From assembly GCA_964655005.1 (NCBI GenBank), contig CAZZKE010000076.1, positions 1 to 12,575 on the forward strand: a stretch of 12,575 nt of DNA. The letters run 5' to 3'. Source of the stretch: CAZZKE01 sp964655005 (GTDB lineage Bacteria > Pseudomonadota > Alphaproteobacteria > Rhodospirillales > JABHCV01). Both the position numbers and the translations under genes were made by a program. The notes under the pieces are model-generated. The model saw only the letters and a program-made list of their open reading frames with translations. It ran no database searches and was not told the origin of the DNA. Every line of letters starts with the position of its first letter. The stretch's first letter is position 1. This document shows, piece by piece, positions 6,086 through 12,575 of this stretch.

Positions 6086-7231
6086 ATGGCGTTGAAGGTA
6101 ACAATTTCCGTACATGGCCGGTGGCACGCCTTCGAACTGGCCAACGGCCTGCACAAAAGGGGTTTGCTGAACCGCCTGTTGACGACCTACCCGGCGTTCG
6201 CCGCCCGCCGCCTGCTGGAACCGGGCATTGACCTGCGGACCGCGCCGTGGCTGGAGGCCCGCCGCCGCCTGTACGACAGGTTTTCCGTGGGCGGCAAACC
6301 GGACACCGCCATCGCCCGGTCGTTTGCCAAATTCGCCGCCGGCAACGCCATCGGCGGCGCCGATATTCTGGTCGGCTGGAGTTCGGCCACCCTGGAGGCC
6401 ATGGCCCCGGCCAGGGCGGCCGGCATGAAGGTGGTTATCGAGCGGGGATCGAGCCATATTCATCATCAGACCGAGGTATTGCGAAAGGCCTATGCCGAAT
6501 TCGGCATCCCCTGCACGGCTGCTAGTCCTGACCTGATCGAACGGGAACTTATGGAATACCGGACCGCCGATATGATCGCCGTACCCAGCCGGTTCGCCGC
6601 CGATACCTTTATCGCCAGGGGGATCGATGCGGACAAACTGATTGTCAATCCTTATGGGGTAGACCTTTCAAGGTTCTCGCCGGGCCGGTCGCAAGGAAAA
6701 GTTCCGCGCCTGGTTTTCCTGGGCTCGGTCGGTGTTCGCAAAGGAATTCCCTGGTTGCTGCGCGCCTTCAGGGGGCTTGGCGGAACTGCCGAATTACACC
6801 TGATCGGGCCGGTGGAAAAGGGCTTCGAACGAATACTCGGCGCCGACCTGCCCGAAAATGTCCACCTTCGCGGCGCCCTGCCCGGCCATGCCGTAGCCGC
6901 GGAACTCGGGCGATCCGACATCTTTTGCCTGCCTTCGCTGGAAGAAGGATTTCCGCTGGCGCTGCTGCAAGCCATGGCTTCGGGGCTGGCCGTCGTCGCC
7001 ACCCCGGAAACCGGCGCCGGCGATCTGATCGACGATGGCCGGGAAGGCCTGCTGGTAAATTCGGGCGATCCGGAATCCCTGCGCCAGGCCCTTGTCCATC
7101 TGATTGAAAATCCCGACCGGCGCCGGGCCATGGGTGAAGCCGCCCGGGCCGGCGTGGTTTCCGGATATTCCTGGGATAACTATGCGGAACGCGCCGTCAG
7201 CGCCTATAATAAACTGTTAAACGGAGGATAA
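6086..7231 (+). CDS. Glycosyltransferase family 4 (GT-B fold)
   Basis: The product (381 residues) would transfer a sugar from a nucleotide donor to an unknown acceptor in the cytoplasm, perhaps for surface polysaccharide. The N-terminal domain begins VTISVHGRWHAFELANGL (about 5-22). The C-terminal donor domain shows NPYGVDLSRFSP, VFLGSVGVRKGIPWLLRAF, VHLRGAL and the donor motif EEGFPLALLQAMASG at 286-300. In GT4 enzymes this motif is E-x7-E. Here E287 is kept but the second position is Q295 (CAA at 6968-6970). The ATG at 6086 is preferred, with GAAGAAAGG just upstream. A GTG at 6062 and a TTG at 6092 are alternatives. Its last codons GGA GGA TAA hold the ribosome binding site of the next gene. 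Confidence 0.88.
   Translation: MALKVTISVHGRWHAFELANGLHKRGLLNRLLTTYPAFAARRLLEPGIDLRTAPWLEARRRLYDRFSVGGKPDTAIARSFAKFAAGNAIGGADILVGWSSATLEAMAPARAAGMKVVIERGSSHIHHQTEVLRKAYAEFGIPCTAASPDLIERELMEYRTADMIAVPSRFAADTFIARGIDADKLIVNPYGVDLSRFSPGRSQGKVPRLVFLGSVGVRKGIPWLLRAFRGLGGTAELHLIGPVEKGFERILGADLPENVHLRGALPGHAVAAELGRSDIFCLPSLEEGFPLALLQAMASGLAVVATPETGAGDLIDDGREGLLVNSGDPESLRQALVHLIENPDRRRAMGEAARAGVVSGYSWDNYAERAVSAYNKLLNGG
7223..7231 (+). promoter_or_regulatory. Ribosome binding site of the CoA ligase inside the glycosyltransferase stop
   Basis: GGAGG (7223-7227) is formed by the last codons of the glycosyltransferase, whose TAA follows at 7229-7231. It lies 8 bases before the ATG at 7236. The ribosome finishing the first gene therefore stops on the Shine-Dalgarno of the second, which supports translational coupling and a common transcript. 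Confidence 0.7.
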
Positions 7232-7235
7232 ACAA

Positions 7236-9086
7236 ATGCCCCAGTCCCGCACCCCGATCCATTTCGCCGAACCATCGATTACCAGAACCGATTTGGCCGA
7301 TGGCTCGTACGTCCTGCAATCGACCGACAAGCTTGGCGATTACCCGGACAATATTTGCCGGCATCTGCTGCGATGGGCCGGGGAAGCGCCGGACCGGGTG
7401 TTCCTGGCCGACCGCCTTGGCCCGGACCGGGCATGGCGCAAGGTGACGTTTTCGGAAACCCTGACCAGGGTCCGTATATTGGCCCAGGCGCTGCTTGATA
7501 TGGGGGCCACGGTCGAGGCGCCGCTGGCTATCCTGTCGGACAACAGCATGGAAAACGGCCTGCTTCACCTGGCCGCCATGTATGTGGGAATCCCCGTGGT
7601 TCCGGTTTCACCGGCCTATTCCCTGATCTCCAGGGACCATGCCAAGCTTAAATACATTATCGAACTGGTCAAACCGGGGCTGGTTTTCGTGCAGGACGGC
7701 AAGCAGTTTGCGGCGGCCCTGGCGGCTGCGGAAATCCCGTCTGAACGTATTATCGCGGCGACCGCCGTTCCCGAAGGGGGGCAAGCCTTTGATAGCTTGC
7801 TGGAAACTGCCGTAACGGCGGATGTCAGTTCAAAATTCGACAGGACCGGTCCGGACACACTGGCCAAAATCCTTTTTACTTCCGGCTCCACGGGGCTGCC
7901 GAAGGGCGTTTTGAATACCCAGCGAATGATCTGCGCCAACCAGCAAATGGTCGCCCAGGTGTGGCCTTTTATCGAGGAAAAACCCCCGGTCATCCTCGAC
8001 TGGCTACCGTGGAACCATACCTTCGGCGGCAATCACAATTTCAACATGATGCTCAGAAACGGCGGTTCGCTGTACATCGACGACGGCAAACCGGCGCCGC
8101 ATTTGATCGGCAACACCCTGAAAAATCTGCTGGATGTCTCGCCGACGATCAGTTTCAACGTGCCCCGCGGCTTCGAAATGATGCTCGCGGATCTGGAGCA
8201 ATCGACGGAATTGCGCGATGCGTTTTTCGGTAATCTGGATCTGGTTTTCTACGCTGCGGCGGCATTACCGCAGAATATCTGGCGCCGCATCGAGGCGCTT
8301 TCCCTGGCCTCGCGCGGCCAGTGCCTGCCGATGGCGTCGTCGTGGGGGGCGACGGAAACCGGCCCGCTGGCGACGGCGGTTCATTTTATCATCGACCGCG
8401 CCGGGGTGATCGGCAACCCGGTGCCGGGAACGGCGGTCAAGTTGGCTCCGGACGGCTCGAAGATGGAAATGCGGGTCAAGGGGCCAAGCGTCACGCCCGG
8501 CTATTTTGGCGATCCGGAGAAAACCCGCGAGGCCTTCGACGAGGACGGGTACTACAAGACCGGCGACGCCGGCTATCTGGCCGACCCCGACGATCCCGGC
8601 AAGGGATTGATATTCAACGGTCGCACGGCGGAAGATTTCAAGCTTACTTCGGGAACCTGGGTCGCCGTCGGCGCCCTGCGTCTGGCAGTCATCGCCGCCG
8701 CCCCGGAAGTAATTCAGGACGCGGTGATCGCCGGCCACGACCGGGACCGCCTGGGTATTCTGGTATTTCCCAACCTGGCCGGCATCAAGGCGTTGTGCCC
8801 CGACGTCGATCCCGGCGCGGCGCTTGCCGGGTTACTGGCCCGTGATCAGGTCATCACGGCGCTGCAAAAAGGACTGGCCGCCCACAACGCCGAAAATCCG
8901 GCCAACAGCACCGCCATTACCACGGCTATGCTGCTCGCCGAACCGGCCTCTATCGACGCCAATGAAATCACCGACAAGGGATACATAAATCAACGCGCAG
9001 TGCTGGAACACCGGCAAGACGCCGTCGGGTGTTTGTTCGATGGCGGCGAAGGCTGCATTGAAATTGAAATGGTCGAAAGACGTTGA
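7236..9086 (+). CDS. Feruloyl-CoA synthase-like acyl-CoA ligase
   Basis: The product (616 residues) is an ANL-superfamily adenylating enzyme, expected to activate a carboxylic acid to its CoA thioester via an acyl-AMP. The P-loop motif TSGSTGLPKG is at 215-224, the adenylate motif WGATETGP at about 370-377, YKTGDAGY at 440-447 with D444, and the hinge region NGRTAEDFKLTSGTWVAVG follows. K581 in NEITDKGYINQRAVLEHR is the candidate catalytic lysine. The DWLPWNHTFGG segment, the AEDFKL-TGTW-type hinge and the DKGYINQ tail are typical of feruloyl-CoA synthases (Fcs), which act on hydroxycinnamates. The usual partners, hydroxycinnamoyl-CoA hydratase-lyase and vanillin dehydrogenase, are not in the window. 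The substrate could be another aryl or fatty acid. About 27 residues beyond the usual end look non-conserved. Confidence 0.85.
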   Translation: MPQSRTPIHFAEPSITRTDLADGSYVLQSTDKLGDYPDNICRHLLRWAGEAPDRVFLADRLGPDRAWRKVTFSETLTRVRILAQALLDMGATVEAPLAILSDNSMENGLLHLAAMYVGIPVVPVSPAYSLISRDHAKLKYIIELVKPGLVFVQDGKQFAAALAAAEIPSERIIAATAVPEGGQAFDSLLETAVTADVSSKFDRTGPDTLAKILFTSGSTGLPKGVLNTQRMICANQQMVAQVWPFIEEKPPVILDWLPWNHTFGGNHNFNMMLRNGGSLYIDDGKPAPHLIGNTLKNLLDVSPTISFNVPRGFEMMLADLEQSTELRDAFFGNLDLVFYAAAALPQNIWRRIEALSLASRGQCLPMASSWGATETGPLATAVHFIIDRAGVIGNPVPGTAVKLAPDGSKMEMRVKGPSVTPGYFGDPEKTREAFDEDGYYKTGDAGYLADPDDPGKGLIFNGRTAEDFKLTSGTWVAVGALRLAVIAAAPEVIQDAVIAGHDRDRLGILVFPNLAGIKALCPDVDPGAALAGLLARDQVITALQKGLAAHNAENPANSTAITTAMLLAEPASIDANEITDKGYINQRAVLEHRQDAVGCLFDGGEGCIEIEMVERR

Positions 9087-9447
9087 TGCCGGACTTCTTA
9101 TTACTATCTGGACAGGAACATTTACCCGTAGTTACCGGTTTGTAGTGATAGATTAACCCTTTACAAGGTAAGGAAAAGCGGGAAGACTGGAACAATATTA
9201 ATGTTATACAATCGGGAAGGTGGCCGGAAGACGGAAGGTAAGCTGATTTCGCGGACGCGCATCGTGAATATTTGCAGACTGGTTACATGAACTCTGGTTA
9301 CATGACTTATTAGATGTCCAGGATGAGCCGTTCACTGCAAAAACTCTAATAAACCATTTGAATATTTTTATGGCGGTACAATGTGCTATACGCCGACCGC
9401 CGGGCGGCAATAACCACCGGTTTAAAAATTGATCAAGGAGATAATTT
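9087..9447 (+). other. Intergenic region between CoA ligase and carbonic anhydrase
   Basis: This 361-base stretch is visibly AT-richer than its neighbours, and open frames crossing it are short and non-convincing. It should contain the end of the ligase transcript and the promoter of the carbonic anhydrase. I see no intrinsic terminator with a T tract and no consensus sigma70 pair. It holds the direct repeat at 9279-9305, a weak inverted repeat AACAATATTAATGTT (9191-9205) and a small GC hairpin CCGC-CGG-GCGG (9397-9407). The ribosome binding site AAGGAG (9435-9440) is 7 bases before the carbonic anhydrase ATG. Confidence 0.6.
9279..9305 (+). repeat. Tandem direct repeat, possible operator
   Basis: CTGGTTACATGA occurs at 9279-9290 and again at 9294-9305, a perfect 12-base match separated by 3 bases (15-base period). 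The pair is about 150 bases upstream of the carbonic anhydrase ATG. Direct repeats of this size in a promoter region can bind a transcription factor, but a simple replication-slippage duplication would look the same. Confidence 0.65.
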
Positions 9448-10248
9448 ATGAACAGAAGACGCGCCTTGAAAGTTATATCCGGCGCCGCGTTTGCGACCTG
9501 TCCGATTTGTTTGTCGCTGACATCGACCGCCATGGCGGCGGAAAAGGCCGCGCCGGCGGCGGCGCATGGCGCCGCCAAGCCCTGGAGTTATGAAGGAACC
9601 AATGGACCGGAATACTGGGGCGATATTTCTCCCGCCAACCAGGTTTGCGGCGTCGGCTTCCAGCAATCCCCCATCGATATCGACCAATCGATTCGCGCCG
9701 AAATCAACGGCATCAAGGTATCATACGGCACCACCCCGTTGCGGGTGCTGAACAATGGCCATACTATCGAAGTCGTCTGTGAACCAGGCAGTAATATTGT
9801 GGTGGATGGTCAGTCCTTCAAGCTGCTGCAGTTCCATTTCCACCATCCCAGTGAACACACTTTCCGCGGCAAGGCCTATGATATGGAAGCCCATTTCGTC
9901 CATGCCGCCGACGATGGCACCTTGGCCGTCCTGGCGGTGTTTATAGCCAAGGGCGCGACCAACCAGGCCCTCGCCCCGATCTGGCGAAACATGCCGACTT
10001 CCGCCGGCCCCGAAAAACTAGTCAGTTCGGTGACTGTTTCCCCCGAACGGTTATTGCCTTCCGACCGGTCTTTTTACCGCTATTACGGCTCTTTGACGAC
10101 GCCGCCATGTTCGGAAAAAGTGATCTGGTCGCTGTATGGTACGCCAATCGAGGCATCGCCCGACCAGGTGCAGAAGTTTGCGACTATTTTCCCCGGCAAT
10201 GCCCGACCGATCCAAAATCTTAACAGGCGATTCCTGCTTAAGTCATGA
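9448..10248 (+). CDS. Alpha-class carbonic anhydrase, exported
   Basis: This is a zinc enzyme for the reversible hydration of CO2 to bicarbonate, acting in the periplasm. The 266-residue precursor starts MNRRRALKVISG, a twin-arginine-like motif, followed by a hydrophobic stretch. A likely cleavage site is after TAMA (about residue 30). The alpha-class core is complete. QQSPIDI lies at 72-78, H105 in NNGHTIEV corresponds to the proton-shuttle H64 of human CA II, and the zinc ligands are H130 and H132 (QFHFHHPSEH) and H149 (EAHFVH). E147 is the conserved outer-sphere Glu. SLTTPPC at 215-221 contains T217, the T199 equivalent. C67 and C221 are placed to form the disulfide known from bacterial alpha enzymes. 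AAGGAG lies 7 bases before the ATG. The chemoreceptor follows after 53 bases. Confidence 0.95.
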   Translation: MNRRRALKVISGAAFATCPICLSLTSTAMAAEKAAPAAAHGAAKPWSYEGTNGPEYWGDISPANQVCGVGFQQSPIDIDQSIRAEINGIKVSYGTTPLRVLNNGHTIEVVCEPGSNIVVDGQSFKLLQFHFHHPSEHTFRGKAYDMEAHFVHAADDGTLAVLAVFIAKGATNQALAPIWRNMPTSAGPEKLVSSVTVSPERLLPSDRSFYRYYGSLTTPPCSEKVIWSLYGTPIEASPDQVQKFATIFPGNARPIQNLNRRFLLKS

Positions 10249-10301
10249 ACAAGAACGATTAACAAGCAGGGCCGAATTGCATTTTCATAAGGAAGCGAAC
10301 A

Positions 10302-12362
10302 GTGAACGAAGAAACAGAATTTAGCGCCGCCAAGGCCTCGTCCAGTGGTGGTTTGTTGAACAATATCAAGGTCAAGACCAAGATCATGATGGGATTTGCA
10401 TTGATCCTGGTGGTTCTGGCCATTGTCTCTGGCCTGGGCTATTTCCGATTCGTTTCAACCGGCAGCGAGATTGCATCCTACACCGACAATGTGGAGGATG
10501 CGGCGCTTTCAAATGAAATAGAGGCCACATTCCTGAAGCTTCGAATGTTTGCCCGCGAATTCGCCGCTTCCGGCAAGGATAAAGACGCCAGGGAGGTCAA
10601 GCGGATAGGCGAAGAATTAACCGCCCTCCTCGCCCGTGCAAACAAGTTCTTCACGGAACCGGACCGGAAGCAAAAAATTGCCGCCATCGAACAGGCGGCG
10701 AAAATCTATCTCGACAATTTCAAGAAGGCCGAGCAACTGGAAGGCAGCCTTAAGAAACAAATTAAGGAAGTGCTGGAGCCAACCGGCGACAAATTCATGG
10801 CCGGCCTGGACAACCTGCGCAAGCTGGCCGTTCGGGAAGGTAACAGCGACGCCAGAAACTACGTCGAGGCGGCCATCCGCAATGCGCTGCAAGCCCGGCT
10901 CTACGCCAACATCACCCTGGGACGAAGCGACAACTCCTTTGCCGCCAGGACAATGACTGAATTCGGCCAGCTAGCCGCCGCCGTCGGCGCAATCGGCAAG
11001 GCCAGCCGCACGACCGGGGAACGCAAACAGGCCGAAGAACTAAAAAAACTTCTGCAAGCCTACGAACAATCCTTCGAGAAGTCAGAGGAAAACGAGCGGA
11101 AAATCCAGGAGCTGGTCGAAGGCGAGATGACGAAAGCGGCGCAGGAAATCACCGATGACACCGAATGGGTCCAGCAACAGGCGGCCCAGTCCGAGGAGAA
11201 AATACGCGTTGAAACGGCCGCCGGGATAGTATCGGCGGAACAGACGATGCTGATTACCAGCATCATCGGCATCGTCATCGGCATCTTCCTCGGCTGGTTT
11301 ATCGGCAATGGCATTTCCCGGCCCGTGGTGGCGATGACCGATTCGATGTCGGTGCTGGCCGAAGGCAATCTTGAGGCCGAAATTCCGGCCCAGGGCCGGG
11401 GTGACGAAATCGGTGAAATGGCCGCCGCCGTGCAGGTCTTCAAGGACAACGCCATCCGTGTCAAGCAGATGGAGGAAGAGGCCAGGGAACAGGAGAAACG
11501 CGCCGCCGAGGAAAAAACCAGGGTGATGAACCAGATGGCCGACGACTTCCAGGCCAGCGTCGGCGGCGTCGTCCAGACGGTATCGGCGGCATCGACCGAA
11601 TTGCAGTCTTCGGCACAGTCGATGACGGCGATTTCCGAAGAGACCTCGTCCCAGGCGACGGCGGTGGCGGCGGCGTCGGAAGAAGCCTCGACCAACGTCC
11701 AGACGGTGGCGGCGGCGGCCGAGGAACTATCCAGTTCGGTCGGCGAAATCAACCGTCAGGTCGCCCAGTCGACGACAATCGCCGGCAATGCCGTAACTGC
11801 GGCTGAAAAAGCCAACGAGATGGTCCAGGGGCTGGCGATGTCGGCCCAGAAAATCAGCGAGGTAGTCGAAATGATTACCGATATCGCCGAACAGACCAAC
11901 CTGCTGGCCCTGAACGCGACGATCGAGGCGGCCCGCGCCGGCGAGGCCGGCAAGGGCTTTGCCGTGGTCGCCAGCGAAGTCAAGAATCTGGCTACTCAAA
12001 CCGCCAAGGCGACCGAAGAAATCGGCGCCCAGATCGGCGGCATCCAGGGGGCTACCGAAGATTCGGTTAACGCCATTCAGGATATCACCAGAACCATCGG
12101 CGAGATCAGCGAGATTTCCTCGGCCATCGCCGCGGCGGTAGAGGAACAAAGCGCGGCGACGCAGGAGATCGCCCGCAACGTCGAACAGGCCGCCGCCGGC
12201 ACCGGCGAGGTATCATCCAATATTCAGGGTGTCACCCAGGCCGCCGCCGAAGCGGGATCCACTTCGGCGCAGGTCCTAAGCGCCGCCAACGAATTGTCCG
12301 AACAGTCGGAACTACTGAAGTCCGAGGTCGACAAATTCATGGAGCAGGTGCGCAAGACCTGA
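10302..12362 (+). CDS. Methyl-accepting chemotaxis protein with long helical periplasmic domain
   Basis: This is an inner-membrane chemoreceptor that would control the CheA kinase through CheW. The product has 686 residues. TM1 spans about 29-50, followed by a periplasmic region of about 265 residues that is almost all amphipathic helix. TM2 is at about 316-336, and HAMP runs from about 338 (ISRPVVAMTDSM) to 390. The signalling coiled coil ends near 680, with the hairpin tip EQTNLLALNATIEAARAGE from residue 530. The length and helical character of the sensor fit the helical bimodular (HBM) class, but this is a tentative call. There is no C-terminal CheR-docking pentapeptide. The start is GTG with AAGGAAG 6 bases upstream, and there is no ATG before TM1. 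Its position behind an exported carbonic anhydrase invites a CO2 or bicarbonate link, which is inference only. Confidence 0.93.
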   Translation: MNEETEFSAAKASSSGGLLNNIKVKTKIMMGFALILVVLAIVSGLGYFRFVSTGSEIASYTDNVEDAALSNEIEATFLKLRMFAREFAASGKDKDAREVKRIGEELTALLARANKFFTEPDRKQKIAAIEQAAKIYLDNFKKAEQLEGSLKKQIKEVLEPTGDKFMAGLDNLRKLAVREGNSDARNYVEAAIRNALQARLYANITLGRSDNSFAARTMTEFGQLAAAVGAIGKASRTTGERKQAEELKKLLQAYEQSFEKSEENERKIQELVEGEMTKAAQEITDDTEWVQQQAAQSEEKIRVETAAGIVSAEQTMLITSIIGIVIGIFLGWFIGNGISRPVVAMTDSMSVLAEGNLEAEIPAQGRGDEIGEMAAAVQVFKDNAIRVKQMEEEAREQEKRAAEEKTRVMNQMADDFQASVGGVVQTVSAASTELQSSAQSMTAISEETSSQATAVAAASEEASTNVQTVAAAAEELSSSVGEINRQVAQSTTIAGNAVTAAEKANEMVQGLAMSAQKISEVVEMITDIAEQTNLLALNATIEAARAGEAGKGFAVVASEVKNLATQTAKATEEIGAQIGGIQGATEDSVNAIQDITRTIGEISEISSAIAAAVEEQSAATQEIARNVEQAAAGTGEVSSNIQGVTQAAAEAGSTSAQVLSAANELSEQSELLKSEVDKFMEQVRKT

Positions 12363-12411
12363 TCCCGGAGGAGGCAAACCCATCGATTGCTGCGCGCCCC
12401 TGACGCGGCTA

Positions 12412-12443
12412 CCGTCTGCCGGACCGGGCTTCCCGGCAGACGG
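12412..12443 (+). terminator. Strong hairpin after the chemoreceptor gene
   Basis: A perfect 11-base-pair inverted repeat, CCGTCTGCCGG (12412-12422) and CCGGCAGACGG (12433-12443), flanks a 10-base loop, 50 bases after the stop codon. The following sequence is GC-rich with no T tract. It is therefore either a terminator of the kind that lacks a U run or a 3'-end-stabilising structure. Because it is an inverted repeat, it could act on either strand. Confidence 0.55.
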
Positions 12444-12485
12444 GGCGGGCGCGTCTCCGTATGACCGGAAACCGGAGTTCATCCA

Positions 12486-12575
12486 TTGTTCGAATACGGC
12501 ATCGCCCACTGGTCAACATTTCTGGTTGCGGCGTTCCTCTTGAACCTGAGTATTTTCGGAGTATTTTCGGTGACA
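12486..12575 (+). CDS. Start of a probable LysE-family exporter (partial, cut by window end)
   Basis: A TTG start with GGAG (12473-12476) 9 bases upstream opens a frame reading MFEYGIAHWSTFLVAAFLLN then LS, ending with the window after 30 codons. The HW-TTF-AA-LLNLS pattern matches the first transmembrane helix of LysE/RhtB-type amino acid exporters. In those proteins NLS is normally followed by PGPD; here it is followed by IFGVFSVT, encoded by an 11-base tandem repeat. Either this is a relative with an altered motif, or the end of the sequence is damaged. A competing frame from an ATG at 12461 is arginine-rich and less protein-like. Confidence 0.4.
   Translation, partial: MFEYGIAHWSTFLVAAFLLNLSIFGVFSVT
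12549..12570 (+). repeat. 11-base perfect tandem duplication at the window edge
   Basis: AGTATTTTCGG occurs twice back to back (12549-12559 and 12560-12570). Eleven is not a multiple of three, so one copy more or less would shift the frame of the partial exporter gene. It is either a recent slippage event or an assembly artefact. Confidence 0.7.

Noticed and set aside
9191..9205. Inverted repeat AACAATATTAATGTT as an operator
   Set aside because: Only four base pairs match at each end around an AT-rich centre, which is expected by chance in this AT-rich gap.
9357..9381. Possible sigma70 promoter TTGAAT...TACAAT before the carbonic anhydrase
   Set aside because: Both hexamers look acceptable, but the spacer is only 13 bases, too short for a normal promoter.
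9371..9388. Possible sigma54 promoter TGGCGG...GTGCT before the carbonic anhydrase
   Set aside because: The GG and GC elements are 11 bases apart instead of the required 10, and the flanking bases fit poorly.
11060..11752. 230-codon minus-strand frame over the chemoreceptor
   Set aside because: It is antisense to a well-conserved chemoreceptor region and is a Ser/Ala-rich shadow.
12461..12575. Alternative ATG frame at the right edge
   Set aside because: It is open to the window end, but the product is Arg/Ser-rich and resembles nothing, while the overlapping TTG frame gives a plausible exporter helix.

Overview
The window looks like ordinary chromosome from a GC-rich alphaproteobacterium, probably Rhodospirillales-like. 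This is inferred from the acidic N-terminal extension on ribosomal protein S9, the L13-S9 gene pair, the codon usage and the style of the proteins; no rRNA or other taxonomic marker is present. Genes are tightly packed. I see no insertion sequence, tRNA, rRNA, CRISPR array or phage gene.

Layout. (1) 17-995, minus strand: rplM-rpsI, overlapping by 8 bases, with a good sigma70-type promoter at 1071-1099. (2) 1152-1604, minus strand: a PaaI-type hotdog thioesterase, divergent from a compact plus-strand set (1690-4307). That set holds an ECHDC3-like crotonase without the usual catalytic glutamates, a YccU-type CoA-binding protein and an O-acetylhomoserine sulfhydrylase (MetY). Three of these four products are expected to handle CoA or acyl-CoA, and MetY uses an acetylated substrate. 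(3) 4314-5983, minus strand: a DUF6314-like gene and an MFS transporter joined by an ATGA overlap. They converge on metY with a 6-base gap. (4) 6086-9086, plus strand: a GT4 glycosyltransferase with one altered motif residue, followed by a feruloyl-CoA synthase-like acyl-CoA ligase whose ribosome binding site lies in the last codons of the glycosyltransferase. (5) 9087-9447: the only long gap, AT-richer, with a tandem 12-base repeat that could be an operator. (6) 9448-12362, plus strand: an exported alpha-carbonic anhydrase and, 53 bases on, a large methyl-accepting chemotaxis protein with a long helical periplasmic domain. (7) 12363-12575: a strong hairpin, then the start of a probable LysE-type exporter cut by the window edge. 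Its last bases are an odd 11-base tandem repeat where the conserved PGP motif is expected.

How they may work together. The ribosomal pair is housekeeping. The CoA-themed set and the carbonic anhydrase-chemoreceptor pair are the most suggestive neighbourhoods, but their functional links are inferred from position only. I found no convincing new multi-gene system. The best leads are proteins with altered catalytic motifs, the unusual neighbour pairs and the repeat elements.
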